From assembly GCA_011799875.1 (NCBI GenBank), contig CM022302.1, positions 523,418,228 to 523,482,227 of the forward strand: 64,000 nucleotides of DNA, in the 5' to 3' direction. The DNA comes from Thinopyrum elongatum. Its lineage: Eukaryota; Streptophyta; Magnoliopsida; Poales; Poaceae. The position numbers and the translations under genes are program-made. The number at the start of each line of letters is the position of its first letter. Position 1 is the first letter of the stretch. Below are positions 34,389 to 47,268 of this stretch, piece by piece. The notes below the pieces were generated by a model, which saw only the letters and a list, made by a program, of their open reading frames with translations, made no database searches and was not told the origin of the DNA.

Positions 34389-36156
34389 TGAAGGAAATAT
34401 GCCCTAGAGGCAATAATAAAGTTGTTATTTTATATTTCCTTATTCATGATAAAGGTTTATTATTCATACTAGAATTGTATTGATCGGAAACTTAAATACA
34501 TGTGTGATACATAAACAAATACCGTGTCCCTATTGAGCCTCTACTAGACTAGCTCGTTGATCAAAGATGGTTAAGGTTTCCTAACCATGGACATGAGTTG
34601 TCATTTGATAACGGGGATCACATCATTAGGAGAATGATGTGATGGACAAGACCCATCCGTTAGCTTAGCATAATAATCGTTCAGTATTATTGCTATTGCT
34701 TTCTTCATGTCAAATACATATTCCTTCGACTATGAGTTTATGCAACTCCCGGATACCGGAGGAATACCTTGTGTGCTATGAAACGTCAAACGTAACTGGG
34801 CGATTATAAAGATGCTCTACAGGTATCTCCGAAGGTGTTTGTTGAGTTGGCATAGATCGAGATTAGGATTTGTCACTCCGAGTATCGGAGAGGTATCTCT
34901 GGGCCCTCTCGGTAATACACATCATAAGCTTGCAAGCAAACGACTAAGGAGTTAGTCACGAGGTGATGTATTACGAAACGAGTAAAGAGACTTGCCGGTA
35001 ATGAGATTGAACTAGGTATGAAGATACCGACGATCAAATCTTGGGCAAGTAACATACCGATGGACAAAGGGAATTACGTATGTTGTCATAACGGTTCGAT
35101 CGATGAAGATCTTCGTAGAATATGTAGGAGCCAATATGAGCATCCAAGTTCCGCTATTGGTTATTGACCGGATAGGTGTCTCGGTCATGTCTACATAGTT
35201 CTCGAACCCGTAGGGTCCGCACGCTTAACGTTCGTTGACGATATAGTATTATATGAGTTATGTGATTTGGTGACCAGATGTTGTTCGGAGTCCCGGATGA
35301 GATCACGAACATGACGAGGAGTCTCGAAATGATCGAGAGGTAAAGATTGATATATAGGGCGATGGTATTCGGACACCGGAAGTGTTTCGGGGGTACCGGG
35401 TACTTATCGGGTCACCGGAAGGGGTTCCGGGCACCCCCGGCAAAAGATATGGGCCTTATGGGCCAAGAGGGGAAACGCACCAGCCACAAGGGGCTGGTGC
35501 GCCCCCCATATGGGCCGGCCAAGAAGGAGAAGGAAAGAGGGGAAGGGAAAGGAAAGAGAGGGAATAGGATTCCCCCTTCCTTCCTTCTCCCCCTCTCTTT
35601 CCTTCCCCCTCCGGCAAATAAGGAAGGGGGGCACGCCACTTGGGAGGACCCCAAGTAGGATTCGGCCTACTTGGGGCGCCCTCCTGGCTGCTCCCTCCTC
35701 CCCCCCACCTATATATATGTGGGAGGGGGGCGCCTAGCACAACCAGACAATTGCATAGCCGTGTGCGGCGCCCCCCCCCCCCCCTCCACCGTTTACTACC
35801 TCGGTCATATTTTCGTAGTGCTTAGGCGAAGCCCTGCGGAGATCACTTCACCATCACAGTCACCACGCCATCGTGCTGACGAAACTCATCTACTACCTCA
35901 ACGTCTTGCTGGATCAAGAAGGCGAGGGACGTCACCGAGCTGAACGTGTGCAGAACTCAGAGGTGCCATACGTTCGGTACTCGATCGGTGGAGCGCGAAG
36001 AAAGTTCGACTACATCAACCGCATTGTGAAACGCTTCCGCTTACGGTCTACGAGGGTATGTAGACACACTCTCCCCCTCGTTGCTATGCATCTCCATGGA
36101 TAGATCATTGCGTGTGCGTAGAAATTTTTTTGTTTTCCATGCAACGTTTCCCAACA
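34389..36156 (+). repeat. 5' LTR of copia element 2 (1,768 bp)
   Basis: It starts TGAAGGAAATATGCC and ends TTTCCCAACA. It contains a purine-rich block followed by its pyrimidine-rich near mirror (about 35520-35615), a TATATATATG stretch near 35712, and a C14 tract (35771-35784). Confidence 0.93.
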
Positions 36157-36171
36157 GTGGCATCAAGAGCC

Positions 36172-37429
36172 AGGTCTATGCATAGATGATATGCACGAGT
36201 AGAACACAAAGAGTTGTGGGCGGTGATAGTCATACTGCTTACCACCAACGTCTTATTTTGATTCGGCGGTATTGTGGGATGAAGCGGCCCGGACCAACCT
36301 TACATGTCCATGTACATGAGACCGGTTCCACCGACAGACATGCAACTAGTTTTGCATAAAGGTGGCTGGCGGGTGTTAGTTTCTCCTACTTTAGTTGAAT
36401 CAAATTTGACTATGGCTGGTCCTTGAAGAAGGTTAAAACAACAAACTTGATGAAACACCGTTGTGGTTTTGTGCGTAGGTAAGAATGGTTCTTGCTAGAA
36501 GCCCGCAGCAGTCACATAAAACTTGCAACAACAAAGTAGAGGACGTCTAACTTGTTTTTGCAGGGCATGTTGTGATGTGATATGGTCAAGACATGATGTG
36601 ATATACGTTGTTGTATGAGATGATCATGTTTTGTAAGTTATCGGCAGCTGGCAGGAGCCTTATGGTTGTCGCTTTATTGTATGAAATGCAAACGCCATGT
36701 AATTGCTTTACTTTATCACTATGCGTTAGCGATAGTTGTAGAAGCAATAGTTGGCGAGACGACCACGACGCAATGATGGAGATCAAGGTGTCGAGCCGGT
36801 GATGATGGAGATCATGACGATGCTTTGGAGATGGAGATCAAAAGCACAAGATGATGATGGCCAAATCATGTCACATATTTTGATTGCATGTGATGTTTAT
36901 CTTTATGCATCTTATTTTGCTTAGTACGGCGGTAGCATTATAAGATGATCCCTTCATTAAATTTCAAGGTATAAGTGTTCTCCCTGAATATGCACCGTTG
37001 CGACAGTTCGTCGTGTTGAGACACCACGTGATGATCGGGTGTGATAGACTCTACGTTCACATACAACGGGTGCAAGACAGTTTTGCACATGCGGAATACT
37101 TGGGTTAAAATTGACGAGCCTAAGCATGTACAGACATGGCCTCGGAACACTGGAGATCAAAAGATCGAACGTGAATCATATAGTAGATATGATCAACATA
37201 GAGATGTTCACCATTGATGACTACCCCATCTCACGTGATGATTGGACATGGGTTAGTTGATTTGGATCACGTGTCACTTAGATGACTTGAGGGATGTCTG
37301 TTTAAGTGGGAGTTCTTAAGTAATATGATTAATTGAACTTAATTTATCATGAACTTAGTCCTGATAGTATTTGCATATCTATGTTATAGATCAATAGCTC
37401 GCGTATAGCTCCCCTATTTTATTTTTGAT
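36172..37429 (+). other. Untranslated leader of copia element 2
   Basis: Co-linear with the leader of copia element 1; no gene supported. The PBS before it is altered (TGGCATCAAGAGCC from 36158). Confidence 0.65.
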
Positions 37430-38290
37430 ATGTTCCTAGAGAAAAATAAGTTGAAAGATGATAGTAGCAATGATGCGGACTGGGTCCGTGATCTGAGGAT
37501 TATCCTCATTGCTGCACAGAAGAATTATGTCCTTGATGCACCGCTAGGTGACAGACCTATTGCAGGAGTAGATGCAGACATTATGAACATTTGGCAAGCT
37601 CGATATGATGACTACTTAATAGTTTAGTGCGCCATGCTTTACGGCTTAGAACCGGGACTTCAAAAACGTTTTGAACGCCACAGAGCATATGAGATGTTCC
37701 AAGAGCTAAAATTGGTATTTCAGACTCATGCCCGTGTCGAGAGGTATGAGACCTCTGACAAGTACTTTGCCTACAAGATGGAGGAGAATAGCTCAGCCAG
37801 TGAGCATGTACTCAGAATGTCTGGGTACTACAATCGCTTGAATCAAGTGGGAGTTAATCTTCCAGATAAGATAGTGATTGACAGAATTCTCTAGTCACTA
37901 TCACCAAGCTACTAGAACTTCGTGATGAACTATAATATGCAAGGGATGACGAAAACGATTCCCGAGCTCTTCGCGATGCTGAAATCGGCGAAGGTTAGAA
38001 ATCAAGAAAGAGCATCAAATGTTGATGGTTAAACGAGACCACTAGTTTCAAGAAAAAGGGCAAAAGGGAAAGAAAGGGAACTTCAAGAAGAATGGCAAGC
38101 AAGTTGCCACTCCCATGAAGAAGCCCAAAGCTGGACCCAAGCCTGAAACTAAGTGCTTCTACTGCAAAGGAAATGGTCACTAGAAGTGGAACTACCCCAA
38201 ATATTTGGATGATAAGAAGGATGGCAAAGTGAACAAAGATATATTTGATATACATGTTATTGATGTGTACCTTACTAGTATTCGTAGTAA
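37430..38290 (+). pseudogene. Copia element 2 gag, interrupted
   Basis: It starts ATG at 37430 (MFLEKNKLK). In-frame TAG codons lie at 37625-37627 (after DDYLIV), 37892-37894 (after DRIL) and 37913-37915 (after SPSY). A frameshift follows near 37995. The zinc knuckle is damaged: CFYCKGNGH is followed by a stop and the last Cys is Tyr (WNYPK). The first and third TAG are shared with copia elements 1 and 3; the second is shared with element 3. Confidence 0.85.
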
Positions 38291-39600
38291 CCCCTGGGTT
38301 TTGATACTCATTCAGTTACTAAGATTAGTAACTCGAAACAGGAGTTGCAGAATAAACAGAGACTGGTTAAGGGCGAGGTGACAATGTGTGTTGGAAGTGA
38401 TTCCAAGGTTGATAAGATCACCATCACAAACTCCCTCTACCTTCGGGATTAGTGTTGAACCTAAATAAATGTTATTTGGTGTTTGTGTTGAGCATGAATA
38501 TGATTGGATCATGATTATTGCAATACGGTTATTCATTTAAGTCAGAGAATAATTGTTGTTTTGTTTACATGAATAAAACCTTCTATGGTCATACACCCAA
38601 TGTAAATGGTTTATTGAATCTCGATCGTAGTGATGCACATATTCATAATAATGATGCCAAAAGATGCAAAGTTGATAATGATAGTGCAACATATTTGTGG
38701 CACTGCCGTTTAGGTCATATTGGTGTAAAGCGCATGAAGAAACTCCATGAAGATGGGCTTTTGGAATCACTTGATTATGAATCATTTGATACTTGCGAAC
38801 CATGCCTCATGGGCAAGATGACTAAAACTCCGTTCTTCGGAACAATGGAGCGAACTAATGACTTACTGGAAATAATACATACCGATGTATGCGGTCCGAT
38901 GAGTATTGAGGCACGCTGCGGGTATCGTTATTTTCTGACCTTCACAGATGATTTAAGCAGATATGGGTATATCTACTTAATGAAACACAAGTCTAAAACA
39001 TTTGAAAAGTTCAAAGAATTTCATACTAAAGTGGAGAATCATTGTAACAAGAAAATAAAGTTTCTATGATCTGATCGCGGAGGCGAATATTCGATTTACG
39101 AGTTTGGCCTTCATTTAAAACAATGTGGAATAGTTTCACAACTCACGCCACCTGGAACACCACAACGTAATGGTGTGTCCGAACGTCGTAACCGTAATTT
39201 ATTAGATATGGTGCGATCTATGATGTCTCTTACCGATTTACCACTATCGTTTTGGGGTTATGCATTAGAGACAGCCGCATTCACGTTAAATAGGGCACCG
39301 TCTAAATCTGTTGAGACGACACCGTATGAACTATGGTTTGGCAAGAAACCAAAGCTGTCGTTTCTTAAAGTTTGGGGTTGCGACACTTACGTCAAAAGGC
39401 TTCAGCCTGATAAGCTCGAACCCAAATCGGAGAAGTGCGTCTTCATAGGATACCCTAAGGAAACAATTGGGTACACCTTCTACCACAGATCCGAAGGCAA
39501 GATTTTTGTTGCCAAGAATGGAACCTTTCTAGAGAAGGAGTTTCTCTCGAAAGAAGTGAGTGGGAGGAAAGTAGAACTTGATGAGGTAATTGTACCTTCT
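38291..39600 (+). pseudogene. Copia element 2 protease remnant and integrase
   Basis: The protease region (about 38290-38450) is frameshifted and its active-site triad is not readable. The integrase is better preserved: frame 38518-39069 has HCRLGHIGVKRMKKLH, CEPCLMGK and D in HTDVCGP. A TGA at 39067-39069 interrupts just before D in SDRGGEY; E in SERRN follows (about 39180). The C-terminal part (39175-39624) reads KVWGCDTYVKRLQPDKLEP and KCVFIGYPKETIGY. One nonsense codon therefore separates two nearly complete integrase halves. Confidence 0.85.
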
Positions 39601-39872
39601 CTCAAATTAGAAAGTAGTTCATAACAGAAAACTATTCCCGTGATGCCTACACCAACTAGAGAGGAAGCTAATGATAATGATCATGAAACTTCAGATCAAG
39701 TTACTACTGAACCTCGTAGGTCGACCAGAGCACGATCCGCACCAGAGTGGTATGGTAATCCTGTCTTGGAAGTCATGTTAATAGACCATGATGAACCTAT
39801 GAATTATGAAGGAGCTATGATGAGCCCAGATTCCGACAGATGGCTTGAGGCCATGAAATCTGAGATAGGATC

Positions 39873-42800
39873 TGTGATGACCCCGGCTTAATCGTGCACT
39901 AACCATACGCGCAAATGCACATGATCAAGCCTAGGACTCACTTGAAGATATCACAACACAACTCTAAAACATAAATAAAGTCATACAAGCTTTATATTAC
40001 AAGCCAGGGCCTCGAGGGCTCGAATATATAGCTCGATGGCATACAAGCGTCAGCAGAAGCATCAGATATAAAAGAGAAACAGAGATAGGCCTTTAGAAAG
40101 GCGGGGCAAAAAAAGCTATGATCGAAAGGCGTAGGCCTCCTGCCTAGGACCCTCCGAACCTACTCCAGGTCGTCGGTCGGCTCCTCGTAGTAGTACCCGC
40201 CGGGTGGGTAGTAGTAGTAACCGTCGGCAGGGGCAGCTGGCTCAGGGGCTCCGTCATCTGGATGCACCAAATGGAAATGGGGAGAAAAAGAACGCAAAGC
40301 AAACGTGAGTACTCATCCGAAGTACTCAGCAAGCAAGGATCTACACTACATATGCAACATTTTCAAAGGGAGGCTGTATATGTGGACTGGGCTGCAGAAA
40401 TGCCAGAATAGGGGGGGAAAGCCTAGTCCTATCAAAGACTAGCATCTTCAACACCTTCAGCGGTCTTGCAGCATTAGAAGAGTGCAGATTAACATAATGT
40501 AAAGTAGTAGTAGTATTATCAACCTCACCCAGAGTTCCTTTCTCGACTCCCTGCGAGAAAGCAATCCCAGAGCCATACTATCTAGTTATCATCTCGAGTG
40601 TCCAGTTCCAGTTGTACCGTTCGGGATACAACTCTGAGTGTCCGTTACCGTAGGACAGGCTATCGATAGATTAATTCTTCCCTGTAGGGGTGCACCAACT
40701 TACCCACCACGCTTGCTTAACTCCGGCCGGACACACTTTACTGGGTCATGCCCGGCCTCGGCCAAACGATACGCCGCAACCCGACCGAATACTTAACAGA
40801 GAGGTCAGCACGCCGGACTAAACCTATGCCCCCAGGGGTCTTGGGCCATCGCCCCAGACGCTCCTGCACGTTGCGTACGCGGCCGGTGAGCAGACCTAGC
40901 CCCCCTTATACAAGCGCAGGGCGTTACCAGTCCAACCCAGCACGCGTCGCTCAGTCGCTGACGTCTATTAAGCTCCGACTGAAGTATACGACGCAGAACG
41001 CCCATACTACGCCCACGTGATGGTTAGTGCTATCAGGCCAGAGGCCCCTCGAATCAAATATCCAAACCATTAGTGAATTAGGAGCGTGCGGTAACGAGCA
41101 GAGACTCACGAAAGAAGTGACCCCGTCGCCCCGTCTCGAGGACTTGCGGCAAGGGCTAAGAATGCCCGGCCACGCCTCGTATTTATCTCGCGGGCACCCT
41201 CCAGGTCAACCCGACTCCACATCTCTCACAATTAAGCTCGCGCGGGTACCCCTCAGGGCCGACCCGTCTTTAGTAACATGGTTCAGTGCAAGTCATAGTA
41301 ACCATAGTAGCTGTTTGTCTAACACCAAGGGGAACCCTGAGGAATCACCCTCGATAGAATTCCACCTGATGTTATCGTCAAGGTGAACGAAGGAGGAATC
41401 ACCCTCGAGGTCCACTCTTGAGGAGTTGCACGACAGTGCCGCTAACGAGAATGGAAAAGGAGGAATCACCCTCGATGACCATAACCAATAAGCAAACCTA
41501 CAAGGTTATCATCAGAAGTGCTGACAAGGTATCACCCTCGGCACTTGATAGTAACCTAGTAGTGTCGAGCAACTAAGGGGGAAGTGAGGTGCGGTGCCGG
41601 GGCCTGGTCTTCAATCCCGTTGATCGGGTCTTCTGATAATCCAGCGGGGCAGTCGGGATAAAGTGGGGGTCTCTGATGGGTCTCTACCCAACCTATACTA
41701 AATAGTTTAGGATAAGCAGGTAGGTAACAAAGCAGGTTACAATAAACAGGCTATGCAGCAGATATAGGATAACAGTAACAGCGGCAATTCTAATGCAAGC
41801 ATAAGAGAGAAGAGAATAGGCGATATAGGCATGTTCAAAAAGAGCGGTGCTTGCCTGGTTGCTCTGCGGCAAAGGCAAGGTCGTCAACGGTGTCGTCGGG
41901 CTCTTGAGCGGCGTCGGTCTCTGGGACGACGTCGGTGTCGGGGTCTAACGAGAGAGAAGAGGGGGAGCAAACAAATAAATACACAGCCAATATTGCAACA
42001 CAGATCATGCCATGCCTACGGTGCAGTGCAGGGTTTCCTAAAGATGCATCTAGGTCATTTTAGTTATTTTAGAATTAACGTGGGATTTATTAACTGGTAT
42101 GCATGCACTATTCATCTACCGGAATCGGGCTCAAAGTTACGAGTTCTCCTACGTAGGGGGTTCCGACATGGAAACAAACGACACGATCAGATTTGTCTCG
42201 TCGTTCTGATCAACTTTCATGTTTTAAGTTTTTCAATCTGAGCTACGGTTTAAAAGTTATGAATTTTCAAAGTTTAAACTATTTTTTGAAATTATTTTTA
42301 TTAACAGAAAAGGAAATATGATGTCAGCATGATGCAATGCTGACATCAGCAGTCAACTGGTCGGTTGACCAGGGTCAAACCTGACCTGTGGGTCAAGTGG
42401 GACCCACATGTCAGCCTCTGTTAGTTTAACAGAGTTTAATTAAGACTAAACAGAACTAATTAGGGTGTGGGCCCCTTATGTCAGTGAGTGGACAGGTTAA
42501 TTAACCAATTTTATTTATTAAAACATGTAATTAGCCTAATATCCAGAGGGGGCCCACATGTCATACACCGTGGGTGAACAGTAACCACGTTGACCAGAGT
42601 CAACGTGGTCAACAGAGGTGCTGGGGCCCACTGGCAGCCTCTCAATGGGCGGGCCCCACTTGTCCACGTCGGCGGCGGCGCCGGAGCAGCGCCGGTGGCC
42701 AAATCCGCGGCGGAAGTTCGCCGGAGCTGCTCGGAAATGCTCTACAGAGGCCCGTTCGGCGCGCGGCTTAGCTCATTCGAACGGGCTCTCGCCCGCGCGT

Positions 42801-44063
42801 TGTTCTGTGGCGTTAGTTTGGCCTGAAACGGCCGGAGACGATGGTGGCGTGCGGAGGAGCCGACGCCGGAGATCGGGCAAACGCGGGTTTGACGTTGGGA
42901 GGCGATTGCGGGCAAACGAAACGACTAGGCGGGGCCTACGGCTCTCCAGGAACTCGTCGGAGCTACTGGCTCGAGCAGAGGAGCTCGGATGCAAGCGCAA
43001 CAGCGACAATGGCGGACGGCGGAGCTCGGCACGCGGATGAGCTAGCTACGGCAGAAACAAAGCGCAAGGAGGGAAAGGATGGAAGGGGGAGGCTCACCGT
43101 GCGGTCAAGTAAGACCCGTGTGAGCTTAGGAGCAGCAGCGGTGGACGGTGATGACGGCGAGCGCCGGAGACCGAGAAGAAGAGGCGGGGTCGAGCGGCCA
43201 TTGCAGGGCCTCCTCGCTCCAGCTGGGGCCACCAGGCGACGAGGTAGACGACGGCGAACCTCTATGGCATCACGGTGGTTCGAGGCGATGGCCATGGCCG
43301 CGGCAACGACGGAAACACGGCGGCGACGGCGCTCGGGCGTTGGATCTGAGGAGGAGGCAAGGCGACGGAGCGAGTAGGGAGAGGGGGAGAATGGCGAGGA
43401 GGACCAGGGGGAGGCACTAGCCTCGGCCTTATCTCCTTGACGGCTGCGGGCGTCGGTGGCCGTCGCCGTGTCGACGCGCAGCTGGCGCGTGCGCAGCCAC
43501 GGCGGTGGCGACACGACGAAGGAGAGAGAGGGAGTTGGGCCAGATGGGCTGGAATCGGGGCACTGTGCACTTAGGCACAGTGCACAGTGCCTCTTCTTTT
43601 TTTTATTTTCTGATTTTCTGTTTTCCTTTTTCCAGTGAGGGTTTTTGATTTAAATGAGCTGCCAAAAGAGTTTGTACAAGTGTGAAACTTGTTCTCACAA
43701 ATTCAAGGAAATAATCCACACTGCCACAAAAAAGTTTGGGTATTTTTGGAGCCCATTTTAATTTATTCAAAAATGAATAGAGCATTTTAGGTGCTGTTTT
43801 GGTTCTGCTAAAATGCATAGACCCTTTTAGAATTGATAGTGATGTTGTGTTCCTTAACAGCAAATAGTTTTGGATTATTTTCTAAAAGGTGAACATTTTT
43901 CCAACAGATTTTGATCACCTTAAAAATTCACTTATGATTTGAGTTTGAATTCAGAGAGGAATTTGATATGAGGTGTTTAACCACTGTGAAAAAACATGGA
44001 ATAAGGTGATGACTTGTCATGATCAGAGGGTGATCACTGTGGTGTGAGGCTGGGGATGTTACA
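39873..44063 (-). mobile_element. Solo LTR of a Tekay-related subfamily (4,191 bp)
   Basis: On the minus strand it starts TGTAACATCCCCAGCC and ends GGGTCATCACA, flanked by GGATC at 39868-39872 and 44064-44068. Most of its length is recognisably related to the three Tekay LTRs (GAGGGTGATTCCTC cluster, exon-like segments, CTATCGATAG), but the first ~150 bases and the GC-rich block differ. It is thus a sister subfamily. Solo LTRs form by recombination between the two LTRs of one element. Confidence 0.92.
40160..41944 (-). CDS. Exon-like coding segments in the solo LTR (41855-41944 and 40160-40257)
   Basis: This is the counterpart of the segments in Tekay LTR 1. The first follows CTCTCGTTAG, is 90 nt (12 nt shorter, in frame) and reads DPDTDVVPETDAAQ..., ending CAACCAG|GCAAGC. 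The second follows GGTGCATCCAG and reads DDGAPEPAAPADGYYYYPPG, ending EEPTDDLE and TAG (40160-40162). Against LTR 1 the second segment has about five silent changes and three amino-acid replacements. Frame, splice-like borders and stop are all kept, which suggests the segments are translated. Function unknown. Confidence 0.45.
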
Positions 44064-44981
44064 GGATCCATGTATGAGAACAAAGTGTGGACTTTGGTAG
44101 ATTTGCCCGATGATCGGCAAGCCATAGAGAATAAATGGATCTTCAAGAAGAAGACTGACGCTGATGGTAATGTTACCGTCTACAAAGCTCGACTTGTCGC
44201 AAAAGGTTTTCGACAAGTTCAAGGGGTTGACTACGATGAGACTTTCTCACCCGTAGCGATGCTTAGGTCCGTCCGAATCATGTTAGCAATTGCCGCATTT
44301 TATGATTATGAAATCTGGCAAATGGACGTCAAAACTGCATTCCTTAATGGATTTCTCAAAGAAGAATTGTATATGATGCAACCAGAAGGTTTTCTCGATC
44401 CTAAAGGTGCTAACAAAGTGTGCAAGCTCCAGCGATCCATCTATGGACTGGTGCAAGCATCTCGGAGTTGGAATATACGCTTTGATCAGGTGATCAAAGC
44501 ATATGGTTTTATACAGACTTACGGTGAAGCCTGTATTTACAAGAAAGTGAGTGGGAGCTCTGTAGCATTTCTGATGTTATATGTGGATGACATATTGTTG
44601 ATTGGAAATGATATAGAATTTCTAGATAGCATAAAAGGATACTTGAATAAGAATTTTTCAATGAAAGACCTCGGTGAAGCTGCTTACGTCTTCAGCATCA
44701 AGATCTATAGGGATAGATCGAGACGCATAATAAGACTTTCACAAAGTATATACCTTGGCAAAATTTTGAAGAAGTTCAAAATAGATCAGTCAAAGAAAGG
44801 GTTCTTGTCTGTGTTACAAGGTGTGAAGTTGAGTAAGACTCAAAGCCCTACCATGGCAGAAGATAGAAAGAGAATGAAAGTCATTCCCTATGCCTCAGCC
44901 ATAGGTTCTATAAAGTATGCCATGCTGTGTACCAGACCTGTTGTGTGCCTTGCCATGAGTTTGGCAAAGGGGGTACAATAG

Positions 44982-45280
44982 TGATCCAGGAGTAGATCAC
45001 TAGACAGCGGTCAAAATTATCCTTAGAGGACTAAGGAAATATTTCTCGGTTATGGAGGTGATAAAGAGTTCGTCGTAAAGAGTTACGTCGATGCAAGCTT
45101 TTACACCGATCCAGATGACTCTGAGTCTCAATCTGGATACATATTGAAAGTGGGAGCACTTAGCTAGAGTAGTTCCATGCAAAGCATTGTAGACATAGAA
45201 ATTTGCAAAATACATATGGATCTGAATGTGGCAGACCCGTTGACTAAACTACTCTCACAAGCAAAACATGATCACACATT
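44982..45280 (+). pseudogene. Copia element 2 RNase H remnant with internal truncation
   Basis: The frame breaks after LAKG (about 44970). VDAS is visible near 45090, then TAG at 45165-45167, and 58 nt later NVADPLTK (45225 on). As in elements 1 and 3, the middle of RNase H with its catalytic Glu and Asp residues is absent. Confidence 0.8.
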
Positions 45281-45292
45281 AGTACTCTTTGG

Positions 45293-45503
45293 GTGTTAAT
45301 CACATGGCGATGTGAACTAGATTATTGACTCTAGTAAACCCTTTGGGTGTTGGTCACATGGCGATGTGAACTATTGGTGTTAATCACATGGTGATGTGAA
45401 CTAGATTATTGACTCTAGTAAACCCTTTGGGTGTTGGTCACATGGCGATGTGAACTATTGATGTTAATCATGGCGATGTGAACTAGATTATTGACTCTAG
45501 TGC
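45293..45503 (+). repeat. Array of short hairpins before the PPT, copia element 2
   Basis: Five units contain TCACATGGCGATGTGA or a close variant (the last lacks two bases), alternating with GATTATTGACTCTAG and CCCTTTGGGTGTT. This is one unit more than in elements 1 and 3. The PPT AAGTGGGAGAC follows at 45504-45514. Confidence 0.75.
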
Positions 45504-45514
45504 AAGTGGGAGAC

Positions 45515-47268
45515 TGAAGGAAATATACCCTAGAGGCAATAATAAAGTTGTTATTTTATATTTCCTTATTAATGATAAAGGTTTATTATTCATGCTAGAA
45601 TTGTATTGATCGGAAACTTAAATACATGTGTGAATACACAAACAAATACCGTGTCCCTAGTGAGCCTCTACTAGACTAGCTCGTTGATCAAAGATGGTTA
45701 AGGTTTCCTAACCATGGACATGAGTTGTCATTTGATAACGGGATCACATCATTAGGAGAATGATGTGATGGACAAGACCCATCTGTTAGCTTAGCATAAT
45801 GATTGTTCAGTTTTAGTGCTATTGCTTTCTTCATGTCAAATACATATTCCTTCGACTATGAGTTTATGCAACTCCCGGATACTGGAGGAATACCTTGTGT
45901 GCTATCAAAGTTACAATGTAACTGGGTGATTATAAAGATGCTCTACAGGTATCTCCGAAGGTGTTTGTTGAGTTGTCATAGATCGAGATTAGGATTTGTC
46001 ACTCCGAGTATCGAAGAGGTATCTCTGGGCCCTCTCGGTAATACACATCATAAGCTTGCAAGCAAACGACTAAGGAGTTAGTCACGAGGTGATGTATTAC
46101 GGAACGAGTAAAGAGACTTGCCGGTAACGAGATTGAACTAGGTATGAAGATACCGACTATCAAATCTTGGGCAAGTAACATACCGATGGACAAAGGGAAT
46201 TACCTATGTTGTCATAACGGTTCGATCGACGAAGATCTTCGTAGAATATGTAGGAGCCAATATGAGCATCCAAGTTCTGCTATTGGTTATTGACCGGATA
46301 GGTGTCTCGGTCATGTCTACATAGTTCTCGAACCCGTAGGGTCCGCACGCTTAACGTTCGTTGACGATATAGTATTATATGAGTTATGTGATTTGGTGAC
46401 CGAATGTTGTTCGGAGTCCCGGATGAGATCACGGACATGACGAGGAGTCTCGAAATGATTGAGAGGTAAAGATTGGTATATAGGACGATGGTATTCGGAC
46501 ACCGAAAGTGTTTCGGCGGTACCGGGTACTTATCGGGTCACCGGAAGGGTTCCGGGCACCCCCGGCAAAAGATATAGGCCTTATGGGCCAAGAGGGGAAA
46601 CGCACCAGCCGCAAGGGGCTGGTGCGCCCCCCATATGGGCCGGCCAAGAAGGAAAGAGGGGAAGGGAAAGGAAAGGGAGGGAATAGGATTCCCCCTTCCT
46701 TCCCTCTCCCCCTCTCTTTCCTTCCCCCTCCGGCAAATAAGGAAGGGGGGCGCCACTTGGGAGGACCCCAAGTAGGATTCGGCCTACTTGGGGCGCCCTC
46801 CTGGCTGCTCCCTCCTCCCCCCACCTATATATATGTGGGAGGGGGGCGCCTAGCACAACCAGACAATTGCCTAGCCGGGGCGGGCCCCCCCCCCCCTCCA
46901 CCGTTTACTACCTCGGTCATATTTTCGTAGTGCTTAGGCGAAGCCCTAAGGAGATCACTTCACCATCACCGTCACCACGCCGTCATGCTGACGGAACTCA
47001 TCTACTACCTCGATGTCTTGCTGGATCAAGAAGGCGAGGGACGTCACCGAGCTGAACGTGTGCAGAACTTGGAGGTGCCGTACGTTCGGTACTCGATCGG
47101 TGGAGCGCGAAGAAAGTTCGACTACATCAACTGCGTTGTGAAACTCTTCCGCTTACGGTCTACGAGGCTACGTAGACACACTCTCCCCCTCGTTGCTATG
47201 CATCTCCATGGATAGATCATTGCGTGTGCGTAGAAATATTTTTGTTTTCCATGCAACATTTCCCAACA
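45515..47268 (+). repeat. 3' LTR of copia element 2 (1,754 bp)
   Basis: It starts TGAAGGAAATATACC and ends TTTCCCAACA, followed by AAAAG. It is similar throughout to 34389-36156, with small indels in the purine-rich block. Confidence 0.93.

Larger units (their letters stand above)
39601..44981 (+). pseudogene. Copia element 2 reverse transcriptase, split by solo LTR (39873-44063)
   Basis: The left part (to 39872) has one TAA near 39622 and ends at ...AMKSEIG. The right part (from 44064) resumes GSMYENKVWTLVDLPDD and stays open to 44981 with KWIFKKKTDADG, FSPVAMLRSVRIML, MDVKTAFLNGF, LQRSIYGLVQASRSWN and the catalytic YVDD at about 44580-44591. Deleting the solo LTR and one copy of GGATC restores the reading frame. 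The RT core itself is the best preserved of the three copia copies. Confidence 0.88.
34389..47268 (+). mobile_element. Copia element 2 (Angela/WIS/BARE1-like), split by a solo LTR
   Basis: 5' LTR 34389-36156 and 3' LTR 45515-47268 are flanked by AAAAG at 34384-34388 and 47269-47273. The internal region holds gag, protease/integrase, RT and an RNase H remnant, interrupted in RT by a minus-strand solo LTR (39873-44063). Without that insert the element is about 8.7 kb. It carries the same gag stops and RNase H truncation as elements 1 and 3. Confidence 0.93.

Noticed and set aside
35771..35784. C14 tract in the copia 2 5' LTR as a functional signal
   Set aside because: Length differs in the 3' LTR (about C12) and it is absent as a long run in element 1; this looks like homopolymer slippage.
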